NCBI GenBank assembly: GCA_015680685.1
Contig: MNCI01036747.1
Span: 88,179 to 152,178 of the forward strand
Source of the DNA: Gnetum montanum
Lineage: Eukaryota > Streptophyta > Gnetopsida > Gnetales > Gnetaceae
DNA: 64,000 nt
Direction of reading: 5' to 3'
Below are positions 24,000 to 34,485 of the stretch, one piece after another. Made by a program: the position numbers and the translations under genes. Positions within the stretch are counted from its first letter, which is position 1; every line of letters begins with the position of its first letter. Under the pieces are notes generated by a model that worked only from the letters and a program-made list of their open reading frames with translations, did not search any database and was not told the DNA's origin.

Positions 24000-24858
24000 T
24001 CTTGGGAAGGTTGCCAGCTCAGATCCAATTAGATACAGCATGAGTGAGCATAATAGTATGGATTTTTGGCAATGTTTGGTTTAAAGGGAACCTAATGGAA
24101 TGGTTTGCAAAGGATGAGATAGGCATAGAGTGACTAGCTACTTGAGTCTATGAGGGCTTAGGAGGGTTATTGGTTCAAAAGAATTTTCTTTTACAAGTAT
24201 GAGCTTTCAAACTCCTCGGTTAATGAACTGGTTGTAGATTGATAACCTTAGTAGTGTTGCATTACTATGGTTGGGTTGGAAGTTTACTATGCATGGATGG
24301 AGTAAGTGGTAGCTGTGTTGAGGGTGGAGGAATAGGTGTAGGAATAGGAGGACACTAAGGATAAAATATTACATCCATCCTTGAATGTGGAGAATCAGCT
24401 CTATATAGTATTTGAGAGGGTATTTGTGATGTTGCAAAGGAGAAACATGACTAGAAGTGTCGCATGGAGATAGGGGTTGTTGAATGTAATACCTGTATGG
24501 ATCTGGTTATTTATAAGGGTACTACTACCTTGGTGGTGGCATCTCCCATGATTGTGATTGGTGCCATTATTGATATTTCTTGTACGGTTACGGTGGAGTT
24601 CCACTTGGATAATATTATTATTGCTAATGGAATTGCTTGGGATTGCCTTGAGGATAAGGCAATCTTTTGGGTGTTTGCCTTTTTCTAGTTGTGGATTCAG
24701 TGCATACATCCTAGACTCCTCTAAGTGTGACATGATGAGGCAACATCCCTTATGATGTTCATATTGGTAGATGTGACACCCACCATCATCATCTGATTAG
24801 TTTCTGGAACTTCATCTACTGCAGTAATCTTACCCTTACCCCTTTGGTAGGCATGTTC
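24000..24858 (-). pseudogene. A2 gag, C-terminal part (broken)
   Basis: Minus-strand frame 24733-24401 contains SHLEESRMYALNPQLEKGKH, the counterpart of SHLQESRMSTLNPRLNKWK in A1. Upstream (24850-24740) RGKGKITAVDEVPE matches GKGKVAIIEEVVD of A1. The Cys/His box is lost here by frameshift. At 24858 the gag is interrupted by the caulimovirid and resumes on the other side at 31762. Confidence 0.8.
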
Positions 24859-24964
24859 ATCTTTCACATTGTTATTCGTGTATGCATTAGGAAAAGCATA
24901 AAAATATATTACAAAGAATAGAGTGGAGAGAGATATAGATGAGTGCAAGATGCAAGAGTTGATC
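24859..24964 (+). repeat. Left terminal repeat of the caulimovirid
   Basis: 106 bp matching 31656-31761 with about a dozen differences, from atctttcacattg to gagttgatc. It ends 11 bp before the primer site. It has no obvious LTR anatomy. Confidence 0.88.
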
Positions 24965-24975
24965 CTGGAAAGGAG

Positions 24976-24987
24976 TGGTATCAGAGC
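24976..24987 (+). other. Minus-strand primer site (tRNA-iMet) of the caulimovirid
   Basis: TGGTATCAGAGC, a perfect 12-base match to the complement of the plant initiator tRNA-Met 3' end, which all caulimovirids use for first-strand synthesis. It is the conventional zero point of these circular genomes. Confidence 0.9.
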
Positions 24988-25090
24988 TAGCTTATTACTT
25001 GAAGGTAGGAGAAGTTCTAATGTAGATCGCCGATCATAAGATGCACAATGGAAGCTGACAGATAGACATTATAAGTCACATAGTGAGGCA

Positions 25091-26279
25091 ATGTTTTCAT
25101 TCATTAACGAGATGGTAGGTTCCAATATTTCTCTTTTGGATACGTCTTCTTCTTATGCTCACAACATTTCTTCTTTTTGCTCTACTTTTGTTGGTTCTTC
25201 GCTTCCTTTCGTTCCAAAGCAACATGAAATCTACCCCTTTTCTCAGCTTTCTCTGATTAAATTTGTTAGTTCTATTCACTTTTTGGAATGTGAATTAGAA
25301 ATTAGTGGTTTTGGTTTATGTCCAGTAGTGTTATCTTTTTTTTTTTCACTGGGGGAGGTGTGTAAATAGATTTCTGATGGATATAATTACATCCACATAG
25401 TAGAGCTAGACATCCATATCCATTTGCACTTTAATTACTGTCTTAAACAACCACACTAGATTGCCTTAGTTGATCATAGGTTCAACTCTTTTAAAGATGC
25501 CATTATTACCCAGGCAAAAGGCAGGCTTAAATCAGATGCCCTGGTAGTTACATTAGCAAACTTCATGCTATCATTGTGAGATCAACACTTACACAATAGT
25601 TTAATGATCATAGTCTATATTCTTGTAGACATGTAGATAGGTAGTATCTATATGACTATTGGTATTAGGTTAGTTTTTAAGCTTTTTTAGAGTGTTAGTA
25701 TTAAAACTCTCCTTCCCTTTGGAGAACAGTCTATTTCTTGTGGTACTACAAATATTGAATATGGCATAGGCATTAACACTGGATATTTGCCTATACATAC
25801 CCTTTACCCTCAATTGGACAATACATTAGAAGAATTCTATGATCATGTTGTCCTTAGAAAATCTCAACATAATCTTGGTAGAAAACTATATAGAGTAAAT
25901 CTAAAAACACCAAGGTTCACTAAGATAGATCCATTGCTCTAGGCCATGGAATCCAAATGATACTTACCAAGAGTATCAGATCTAATAGCATTATTACTAG
26001 GAAGAAGCTATTTCTATGGTTCATCTTCCTCTACATCACAAACAATGGAAGATAGTCTCAGAAGGGTCTTCAAAGAACTAGGAATTACATATGACATTAA
26101 TAAAATTCTTTGTAAAACTCCTAGTCAAAATGATAAGGATAAAGCATTATTAGAACATAGTAAACCTTATTCTTCTGAATAGGTAGAAACCTTTGCTATA
26201 CTAGAAGAAGTGCCAGAAGAATCCCATAACAGCTATTCGTACAAATCTGTAGTAAAATATAATAAAAAATTATCACTGT
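25091..26279 (+). pseudogene. Caulimovirid movement protein region (30K superfamily), broken
   Basis: The ATG at 25091 opens 92 codons; after a TAG at 25367-25369 the same frame continues with DGYNYIHIVELDIHIH and then the 30K-type core: ALVDHRFNSFKDAIITQAKG, ALVVTLANFMLSL, DQHLHNSLMIIVYI and IGSIYMTIGIRLVFKL. After a TAG near 25661 it reads LPFGEQSISCGTTNIEYG and later RKLYRVNLKTPRF. The frame stays interpretable to about 26270, where a frameshift moves it to the capsid frame. Such proteins enlarge plasmodesmata for virus movement; no retrotransposon needs one. Internal stops are mostly TAG. Assignment rests on pattern recognition without a search. Confidence 0.72.
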
Positions 26280-27862
26280 GTAGAATGTGATGCACTATTA
26301 AAAGTAGGAATAAATACTATTACTGGAACTAGACCCATAGAAATACCAAAGCCCTCTGGAGAGGAGAAAAAACCTAGGGAAGTAGTGTATAAATTGTATT
26401 AAAAACCCTCTATAGATATGCCATTTGACATCATTAGACTCCAAAATTGAACGAATGATAAATTAAGTGATGTCCTAGGATAGGCATATCGCATAGAGGC
26501 TAAAATATTAAAAAATAAGCAAATATTAGAAAATATTTATAGTGAAGTAAAAACCCAAAAACCAGTACCTAAGAAAAAGGAAGTACAAACTAACAAGAAG
26601 GTTGTTAAACAAGGAATCTCTTATTATGGTACTAACCTAGATTCCCCAAGTTCACAACTAGATTATAGACCACAATACTCTTACCTCCAAAAAGAAAAGA
26701 CTAGGATAAACATGAATGAAGAATCTACATATGGACCTATGGTAATAACCTCTAGTGTTGGATATGTAGAATCACCACCCAGATCATTAATAGAAGAGGG
26801 CGTAGATGAGATGTTAAGATCTCATGATTACTATGAAGAAAATCCTAAAGAATGCCAGAATATGTCTTCTCAACCTATTAGTGAATGAGTTTCTAAATTC
26901 AACATGGATGGTCTAAATCTAGAAGAACAACAAATCATAGTCGATCGGATTGCCAGATTCTTAGAACGACAAGTCCTATTAGACAAAAAATTATCCTGAC
27001 ATGCAATTCAAAACACTGTTTTTAATTTTACTGGGAATCTTAGAAGATGGTGGAATCAGATCGAAACAAATATAAAAGAAAAACTATTAAATAGTCTTGC
27101 CATCATCTTTATTTGTGCCATAAAAAAAGAATTCTTAGGTAACAAAGAAAATATAGTAACTGACTATAGAGAATAGTATTTTTCTGCAAAGTTACATAAG
27201 ATTCAAGATGTCGACAAGTTCCTTGACCAGATGGAATCTTGGTATTATGAAGGGAGGTTGACGCATGATCATGTAGCCAAAGAACATCTATTGGGAATAA
27301 TGCCCTAGCCATTTGTAGAAAAATACCTGCATGAAATTAAGTTACGTCTTAGAACTTTAGATGATGTAAGTTTTAATTATATTAGGTAATTAATAACTAA
27401 AGTAAATAGAGAATTGTGCTAGGATATATGTGCACAGGATGTTATGAAAAGGATTAACCATACATTGGGTAAGAACTTCTACTCCGAGATTTGCCTTGAA
27501 CATAAATGGTCAAAATCATGTTGCTCTAGTTTAAAGGGTAAAGGTAAAGTCAGAAAATGATGAAAACCTAAATATCGGTCTCCTTGGTCTAAACATCCCT
27601 CTCATCCATTTCCTAATAAAACATTTAGAGGTATGTTCAAACATTGTAAGAAATCTTTGTCTCGCAAATAGATCAAATGTTATCTCTACAAAGGCAACCA
27701 TTATGCCAACAAGTGTCCCAAAAAGGATAGGTACCCTAAACAAGTTAATTTTATCCAAGAGTTAAATCTCTTTGAAAAATATTATGATTATCTGACTGAT
27801 TCCATGTGTCCCTTTGCCTTGGGAGATATTTACATTGAATTCGATGAATACTACCTCTGATG
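26280..27862 (+). pseudogene. Caulimovirid capsid region with zinc knuckle, broken
   Basis: One frame runs from 26280 to 27862 with about a dozen stops. The first 120 codons are Lys/Glu-rich (LKNKQILENIYSEVKTQ). The capsid core (about 26900-27450) has NTVFNFTGNLRRWWNQIE, then FLDQMESWYYEGRLTHDHV and LRLRTLDDVSFNYI, as expected for caulimovirid coat proteins. Basic KPKYRSPWSKHPSHPF precedes the knuckle CYLYKGNHYANKC (27678-27716), where the second Cys of C-x2-C-x4-H-x4-C is Tyr. Acidic residues follow. At about 27862 a frameshift leads into the next frame. It may have been one polyprotein with the flanking regions. Confidence 0.78.
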
Positions 27863-30364
27863 AGGAACCTCTCTTTTCTCCCGGGGGAGTTGAAGATGCT
27901 CTTCCTCTTGATGGTCTTCATCTTAATGATAACAGGTATAATGGTGATGTCTATTACTATGCCATGAATAGATTTTCATGCAGATGGCCTTTACAGAGAA
28001 TCCTCACCCCAAGGCCACATCCTTTTTAAAGTGAGCCAAGCCAACCAGGATCTCCATCTACACAAACACTAATGCAAGACTTAGATCCACTTAATGAGGA
28101 CCCTATGTACCAAGTCATTCTCATGCAAATTAAACAATTAGAACATAAACTAGATATAATGCCAATAGATGATATAAATAGAATCATGTCTTTAAAAAAG
28201 TAGCTAAATGAGAAAAAATAGGAATTATCTAGCCAAGAGTACAACCTTAGAGAAAGATTACTAAAATATCCTAATTCACAACCACTAGAAATGGAAATGG
28301 AGTTGGAAGCCCAACTAGACCTAGAAATGAAACAACATGAAGAAACAACAGAGTAAATACCAAAATCCGTAACTTGCTTACATAGGATAGAGAAACTATG
28401 GAAGTACATCCAATGGGCAATAACTCAACTAGAAGAATTAGAAAAAGAAGAAGAGAGTTTTTAGAGACAACAATATGAAGAAGAAACAAAAGTTGTGCCC
28501 ATCCAACTAGTGAATAGTAATGAGAGCATCACTACCCTATCACTGGTGACTTTTCAATTAGAGTTTTCCTTCTATAAACTATATAGTATAGATGCATTAT
28601 TAGATAGTGAAGCAGAAATATCTCTTACCAGATGGTCCTCTATTCCAAGTCATTTTTGGCAGAAGCAAAGTAAAGGATACATCACATTTGATAAAGAAAA
28701 GGCTCCTCTAGAATACACTACTAAAATACCAATAAGAATGCTAGAAGGGCCCATCATAGAACTTATAGTTTATTTTTATGACATGCATACATATGACCTA
28801 CTAATAGGTACAGATAATCTTAGGCGATACGAACCCTATACAATAGGAAATAATTATGTATAATTAACATCTCATAAGTTTTATAGGAATAATCTATATC
28901 AACAAAGATTTTTCATACTAAAACCCCAAAAGAAAAATACAAGTACATGGGTAGTAAATAGTATAGAATTGCATAAGGGAAAGACTCAAGAAATCCAAGA
29001 AAAAACTTCTCACACTAGCTTTAGATGACCCAATTATCTTTAGACATAAAAAAACATATTAGTATCATATTGAGTTTGAAGATGGTGTCAAGATCAAAGC
29101 TAAGGCACATCATATAGGAATGCCCCCATCATTAAAACAAGAGTGTGATGTAGAAATAAAAATGTTACTAGCAAAAGATCTGATAGAAACAAGTACAAGC
29201 ATGTTTGCCTATGTTGCTTTCTTTGTTAATAAACATGTTGAAATCATAAGAGGAAAGAAATAATTAGTAGTAAATTATAAGCCTTTGAATGAAATTATCA
29301 AAGTTTTTTAGCATCCGATCCCTAGCAAAGATGATCTTTTCTAGCATTTACTCCATACTCATATATACTCTAAGTTTGATATGAAATCAGGCTTTTGGTA
29401 GATTCAAGTGAAAGAACAAGACATATGGAAAAAAACATTCACAGTGCTTGGAGAATTATATTAATGGAAAGTATTACCATTTGGTATAAAGATAGCTTCT
29501 TCAAGCTTCCAACAAAAAATGGATTTTATTTTTGGAACACATCCTTTTATTTTTATTTAGATTGATGATATCCTCATCTTAAGCAAAAATGTGAATGAAC
29601 ATCTTTCCCATCTAGAACATTTTTTTAGAATAGTAGACAACACCAGATTAGTCTTATCCCCAATGGAAATGCAAATATCCAAAGAATAGATTGAATTTCT
29701 TGGTTTAGAAATTGCTCATGGTGGGATTAGCCTACAAGCACATATTTTAGAATCAATTTCAAAATTTCCTGATGAACTTCATGATAAGACCCAATTGCAA
29801 AGATTTTTAGGATGTATCAACTATGCTTCTGGGTTTCATGAACATCTTACTATAGATAGGAAACTACTCAATGAGAGGCTTAGCCAAATTGTTCCTTCAT
29901 GGTCAGAAAGGCACACAGCCATTGTTAAGAAAATTAAAGAAAAATGAAAAAACTTATCAAAACTTCAATTACCTATAGATGGTAAGTTAATTTTAATAAT
30001 GGATGCTTTTGAAAAGTTTTAGGGAGTTGCCCTAAAGGAGTAAAAGGATAATGTTATTAGAATATATTGTTACGCCTCTAGAAAAGTTTAATGATGCACA
30101 ATTACATTATCATAGTACCCATAAAGAATTATCAGCCATTGTTAAAGGTGTGGAAAAATTTAGATTATTTTTACAAAGTAAATGTTTTATAACACGTAGT
30201 GACTTGAAGCATTTTAATAAGTATCTCAGTTCCAAGGCTCTAAATAAGGTTGCTCATACTCGGCTTATTCATTGGGCACTGTTTCTTGCTAATTTTGATT
30301 TTTAGATAGAATATATTAATGGTAAGAAAAATAGTCTAGTAGATTTTCTTACCAAAGAATTCTA
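27863..30364 (+). pseudogene. Caulimovirid protease, reverse transcriptase and RNase H, broken
   Basis: After an acidic start (SDEEPLFSPGGVEDALPLDG) comes a Glu/Leu-rich coiled-coil-like stretch (about 28080-28480). The protease follows: ALLDSEAEISL at 28594-28626, where the usual D-(S/T)-G is D-S-E (Gly lost, codons 28603-28611), and a later YDLLIGTDNL. A frameshift near 29020 leads to RT: VVNYKPLNEII, YSKFDMKSGFW, VLPFGIKIASSSFQ; in the catalytic Y-x-D-D the Tyr codon is a stop (29558-29560) while the two Asp remain. The RNase H connection (LQRFLGCINYASGF) and RNase H blocks (IMDAFEKF, AQLHYHSTHKELSAIVKGVE) follow, with another frameshift near 30088. RNase H ends near 30364 (FLTKEF). Confidence 0.88.
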
Positions 30365-31279
30365 ACTCTATATTACTGATGCTTGATTTTATTTTGTAGA
30401 TTTACTAAGAAATGAAGGTTGGACTCTCAGATCTTCTAATCGGATTAGAGCTTGTAGAAGTAATGAAGTATATATGCCTGTGTTAGAACAAATCCAAATA
30501 AGATCTACACATGAATCCAATTGGAATGATTTCTTGTCTATTGCTAGAAACATCACCCCATATGCCACAATCAGTCAGAAGGTTTACACCTCAAATCAAG
30601 AAGTTGTCCTCATTGGCCCTCGTGTATCCTTATGCACTTATGTGGAATTAAACCTATTAGACTTTGGTCAATGGTTCTCTACCCATATGTTAAAATGACC
30701 ACTCTATCAACGAGACCCATTTCACATATATAGAATAGACTTAAATCCTCTTTGTCAGTCTAATCTTGAAGAATTTTGGTCTTGGTGGACAAAATATGGT
30801 CATAACCCTACGTATATTCTTGATTAATATCCTCAACATCTATATCACTATATTGCTAAACACCATGGAGATTACTTATATTATAAAAATCCTTAATCCT
30901 GAGGATGACATTTAATTCCACTCCGATGTATCTCCTCACCAGTTGTATTTCCATACACATAGATTGGATGAATTCTTGGGGTTATGCTTTCTACTAGGAT
31001 GTCTACACTGCAAATCCTTATGATATCCTACAACATTGTGAAAGAAATCAACAAGGCTGAAAAACCATTGAATTGTATAATCTTGATGATCGTCTTCCTA
31101 CCTACAAGGCTAAAGGTGGTTATGAATGCACAATCTTCTATGCTGGGTCCTAGTTTCTATCAAGAAGATTTTTCTCTTCTACTCTCAATAATATTGGTTC
31201 CAGTAATGATGATGGAGATGGAGATAGTGACAAGAAAAGTCTACTTGATGTAGACTCTAACTAGATTCCTTTTAATTAA
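30365..31279 (+). pseudogene. Unrecognised coding region after RNase H of the caulimovirid
   Basis: The RNase H frame continues past its stop with sequence that still reads like protein: VDLLRNEGWTLRSSNRIRAC, VLEQIQIRSTHESNWNDFLS, VVLIGPRVSLCTYVELNLLD, then FHIYRIDLNPLCQSNLEEFW and HLYHYIAKHHGDYLYYKNP. After frame changes it goes on as PHQLYFHTHRLDEFLG, then LPTYKAKGGYECTIFYAG and an acidic tail (SSNDDGDGDSDKKSLLDVDS) ending at a TAA at 31277-31279. About 300 codons in all, finishing some 180 bp before the TATA box. Its position is that of the transactivator gene of caulimovirus-type genomes or the extra ORF of some endogenous genera, but I recognise no domain. Confidence 0.6.
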
Positions 31280-31456
31280 AGAAATAATGTGGTCTACCAT
31301 TATTGTACAATAATGATTCCTACATGCTTGTACAGTATCTCCACAATATGTAATAGTGTCTTCACAATTAAAAAATTGGAATGTATCATGATGCGTCTGC
31401 TAGTGCTTGGGAGCTGGAGTGCATCTTTAGAAGTGTCTAGAGGACTCATCCTCTAC

Positions 31457-31464
31457 TATATAAG
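31457..31464 (+). promoter_or_regulatory. Pregenomic-RNA promoter TATA box of the caulimovirid
   Basis: TATATAAG in context cctctactatataagtcatag, much like the TATA region of known caulimovirid full-length transcripts. It lies after the last coding region and upstream of the leader, about 300 bp before the (repeated) primer-site neighbourhood, as expected. Confidence 0.7.
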
Positions 31465-31595
31465 TCATAGCAAATGCAAAGAGAGAACCAAATCAGAGAT
31501 AACCTTAGATGAAGCGCATCACTCTCTAAGAAGCACTCTTGACTAAAGCATTCCTTTGCGAAGCTCTTTGTTTGTAACTCTGCTTTGGTAGTGTG

Positions 31596-31601
31596 AATAA
31601 T
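31596..31601 (+). terminator. Possible poly(A) signal in the caulimovirid leader
   Basis: Aataat within gtgtgaataatatgaatgg, about 130 nt after the TATA box. In these viruses the signal lies downstream of the transcript start and is bypassed once, giving terminal redundancy. Motif is weak. Confidence 0.4.
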
Positions 31602-31655
31602 ATGAATGGAGAGCTTATTTGCTTTATATCTCTATGTCTTTTGTGTGCTATTTTT

Positions 31656-31761
31656 ATCTTCCACATTGCTATTTGTGTATGCATTAGGGCAAGCATAAAA
31701 ATCTATTGTAGAGAATAGAGTGGAGAGAGAGATAGATGAGTGTAAGATGCAAGAGTTGATC
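31656..31761 (+). repeat. Right terminal repeat of the caulimovirid
   Basis: Second copy of the 106-bp repeat. After it the A2 gag resumes (tgggttattttttgcctc aligns with A1 near 1785). Confidence 0.88.
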
Positions 31762-33410
31762 TGGGTTATTTTTTGCCTCTTGTGATCATGATGACTACTT
31801 TTCTCTTGTGATTATTCAGTGATTTTTAAAGTAGTTTGGATTTTTTCATTTAACGAATCCCACATTTTATCCACCTTGGAAAAAATTTCAGACATAGATT
31901 TTTGAATTAGTAAGGTCTTTCTATTCACCACCTCATTAAGTCATGATTCCTCCTCATGGTCATAAAATTGGACTTTGCTCTTTCTAATGAAAGGATCCTT
32001 ATTGTATTCCTCAGCATTTTCACATTCCCTCAACTCTGCTTCTTCTTTTGCTACTTGCTTCATTAGCCTTTGAATCTAGTGGGCTCTAAGTTCTAATAAT
32101 ATCCCTTGGGCATAGACCCCCAAAGTTCTTCTTGTTTCTAATCTTAGTCCATCAATGATATGGCGAAGTTGTTCCTATTGAGAATAATCATGGCTAGGGC
32201 ATTAGTGTATGAGAGAATAGTATCTGCTCATGGTGGCATCCAAGGATTCATGATTTCCTTGCTTTCATCCTTAGATCTACCTTCTTAGATTAGACACTCT
32301 GGAATCTGTATGGTACTTATCATTAAATAACTCTAGCATTGTACTCTACCTGTGGATGGATTCTAGCTCCAAGGACTGGTATTAGCTTTTTGCTTCCTTG
32401 ATGAGTGTTCTAGGAAATAGCTTTAATTTTTTCCAATCATTTTCAATATTTTTTAAGGCATAGGCATCATGAAAAGGTTGAAGATGTGTTTGTGGATCAG
32501 AGTTATATCCCCCCTCAAATCTGGAAATATTGTTCATATCAAGTTGTTTGATCTAACTATTTTTCACATGTTGAGTTGAAATTTTTATGGCCTCTACAAT
32601 ATTTATCATGCTTTAAGTTGCTAGTAAAGGCTCATCATCATCATTATTTCATTGACGTTGATGATGTCATCTGCTACCTCTTTGTTCTTGGTGGACTCAA
32701 TGATCATCATTGTTGTCCCGCTAGTCCCCTTCATCACGATTGTTCTTTTTATGGTGTTTGTTAGAACCAAAAGACGAAGAAATAGATGCAAATGAAGAGG
32801 GTGAAGAGGAAGAAGGACTACCACCACCATGGTATCTACCAACTCCTCTTTGTTTATCACAGCCACGTTTGTCAGTTTTGTTGTCATTTTGACACTTGTT
32901 TGAGCCCTTGCCTTAACTACCATTTTTACTTGAACTTAGATTATTGATAGTGAATTATAGATTCAGGGCCACACCCCCATCACCAATAACAAGGGGTGGA
33001 GAATCTTCATGTTGAGTAGGAAAGATACTCATTGTTATTTTGGTTTAGTAGGAACAAGGATTGGTGAACCATTTCTCCTTCATAAACTCATGGTACTTCT
33101 CCTCATGTTGGTCTCTTCTACATTGTGTTTCAGTGGGATGGTAGTCTTGGTAGTCATAATCATGCATGATGTACTCCTCTTGAAGATCCTAGATGCCCAA
33201 CCTCCGAAGTGTTTGAAGTAGCATCCTGGGCATAGATCGATTGGGTGGCATGACAATGTTGCCTTCCATATCTCGTCATTGTAGTTGTTCATCCTGATGC
33301 AGGATGAAAGTGAGGTCAAGCACATATTCATCTAGATGAGTATACACTACCTTATATTCTTGAGGGATGAGTAGTTTAGTATCATCACACCTATGAGAAG
33401 AAGACATTTT
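31762..33410 (-). pseudogene. A2 gag, N-terminal and core part (broken)
   Basis: Colinear on the minus strand with A1 1800-3400. It holds the Ser/His/Arg/Asp-rich N-terminal region (around 32900-32640), the capsid core near 32530-32380, and the Glu/Lys-rich segment ending at 31762. Gag continues on the far side of the caulimovirid at 24858. Several frameshifts; the open frame at 32621-32923 is a shadow. Confidence 0.75.
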
Positions 33411-33542
33411 GTAATACAAATAAGATATCAATGTGCTTATGTGATTATGTTTATTGTGAGAATGATTTTAACCTTAGGGTTCATCCAATGATGTTAATGA
33501 TGTTCACTAAACCTAGATAGCGCACATTTCAAACAAAAATAG

Positions 33543-33561
33543 TCCCTAGCAATGATGCCAA
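33543..33561 (-). other. Primer binding site of A2
   Basis: The reverse complement TTGGCATCATTGCTAGGGA abuts the 5' LTR. It is a tRNA-Asp-type site like that of A1, with CpG decay. Confidence 0.82.
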
Positions 33562-34485
33562 TGATGAGTAGTCAACGTACCTCTATGCTAAACCATACAA
33601 ATCACTAAATATTCATGTGTGATTTGGTCGAATTTCGTGGACTCTATCTTCTGGTACACTAGCCTCTAGTAAGTGAACTTTGCCCTAACAGTCATTCGTT
33701 GTCTTCCCAATTACACTTGTGATGTACAAAGGTATGGTTAAGTGTAATCAAGGCATATGATTTTTATTATTTTATGTTTCATGTTCTTGGTGCTTAAAAT
33801 AGAGAAATGAAGTAATTTAATAGCTAATTTATTTAATTAAGTAATTAATCTCTAACTAATCCTAACATAAGTATTTGGTCCCACTTTCTAGACATGTCCT
33901 AAACCCACATATCCACTATTGGGATTACCAAGTGCTATGCTATTGGGCAAATCAAGCAATAACATTGTTGGGATTAACAAGTGAATACGTGTTTATGCTC
34001 AAAGTAGTCATACTTATGTGTTTAATCTATTGAGCTTAATTAATTAATCAATGGAGGTCTAATTTAGCTTAATTAATTGCATAATTAATGAAAATAGTAA
34101 ATGTAGGGATAAATCATTAATCTATTCCAAGTGTTACAAGGTTTGATCAAAAGGCTTGTCTTTATTGCCATTCATACTATTGTGTTCAACTACAATAGTG
34201 CTTGAATAAAGAGCTATACACTTTCTGACTCCTACTACGAGCACTCAGAGAAATATTCTCACTCTCAAATGACAAAATTACAAGAGCTTTACTACAACTA
34301 TGACTTGACCCTCCATAAACATGATTGGTGAGCATGTATTTATAAACTTTATTATGGAGCTACATTGATGGGGCCTCATAGATGCAACAAACGCTATGTT
34401 GATATGGCCCTGTTGATGGGCAATGCCATGTAGATAGGGCCATGTTGATGGGGGCCCATTGATGTGACTCTTTGATGATTCATCA
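33562..34485 (-). repeat. 5' LTR of A2
   Basis: 924 bp, TGATGAG...TCATCA. Minus-strand TATAAATA lies at 34344-34337 and a CAATAAAG signal near 34163. The outer flank is the atggc duplication at 34486-34490. Confidence 0.93.

Larger units (their letters stand above)
24859..31761 (+). mobile_element. Endogenous caulimovirid (pararetrovirus) inserted in A2 gag, defective
   Basis: The interval is bounded by a 106-bp direct repeat (24859-24964, 31656-31761) and reads plus: tRNA-Met primer site, movement protein, capsid with zinc knuckle, protease, RT, RNase H, an unrecognised C-terminal region, TATA box, leader. The 30K-type movement protein and the lack of any integrase point to Caulimoviridae rather than an LTR retrotransposon. 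RT wording (NYKPLNEII, YSKFDMKSGFW, VLPFGIKIASSSFQ) is closer to my memory of petuvirus/badnavirus/florendovirus-type than caulimovirus RT. I count about 30 in-frame stops and at least four frameshifts, so it cannot encode an active virus. The unit between repeats is 6797 bp. Genus cannot be assigned by eye. Confidence 0.88.
6429..34485 (-). mobile_element. Athila-like Ty3/gypsy element A2, complete with nested insertions (28 kb)
   Basis: Two direct LTRs (6429-7337 and 33562-34485) are flanked outside by the same 5 bp, atggc (6424-6428 and 34486-34490). This shows they are ends of one insertion although 26 kb apart. On the minus strand the order is 5' LTR, PBS, gag, protease, RT, RNase H, integrase, a noncoding stretch, a third ORF, PPT, 3' LTR, which is Athila-like. 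A Tat-type element interrupts RT (14428-22344) and a caulimovirid interrupts gag (24859-31761). Without these the element is about 13.2 kb. The LTRs differ at roughly one base in eight over the first 200 bp by eye, so it is old. Confidence 0.93.

Noticed and set aside
28026-28409. 127-codon minus-strand Ser/Phe/Cys-rich frame
   Set aside because: Antisense of the Glu/Lys-rich stretch in the caulimovirid; no independent support.
24859-31761. Ordinary LTR retrotransposon with 106-bp LTRs
   Set aside because: No integrase, a movement-protein region is present, the repeat holds no promoter or poly(A) signal, and I found no target duplication.
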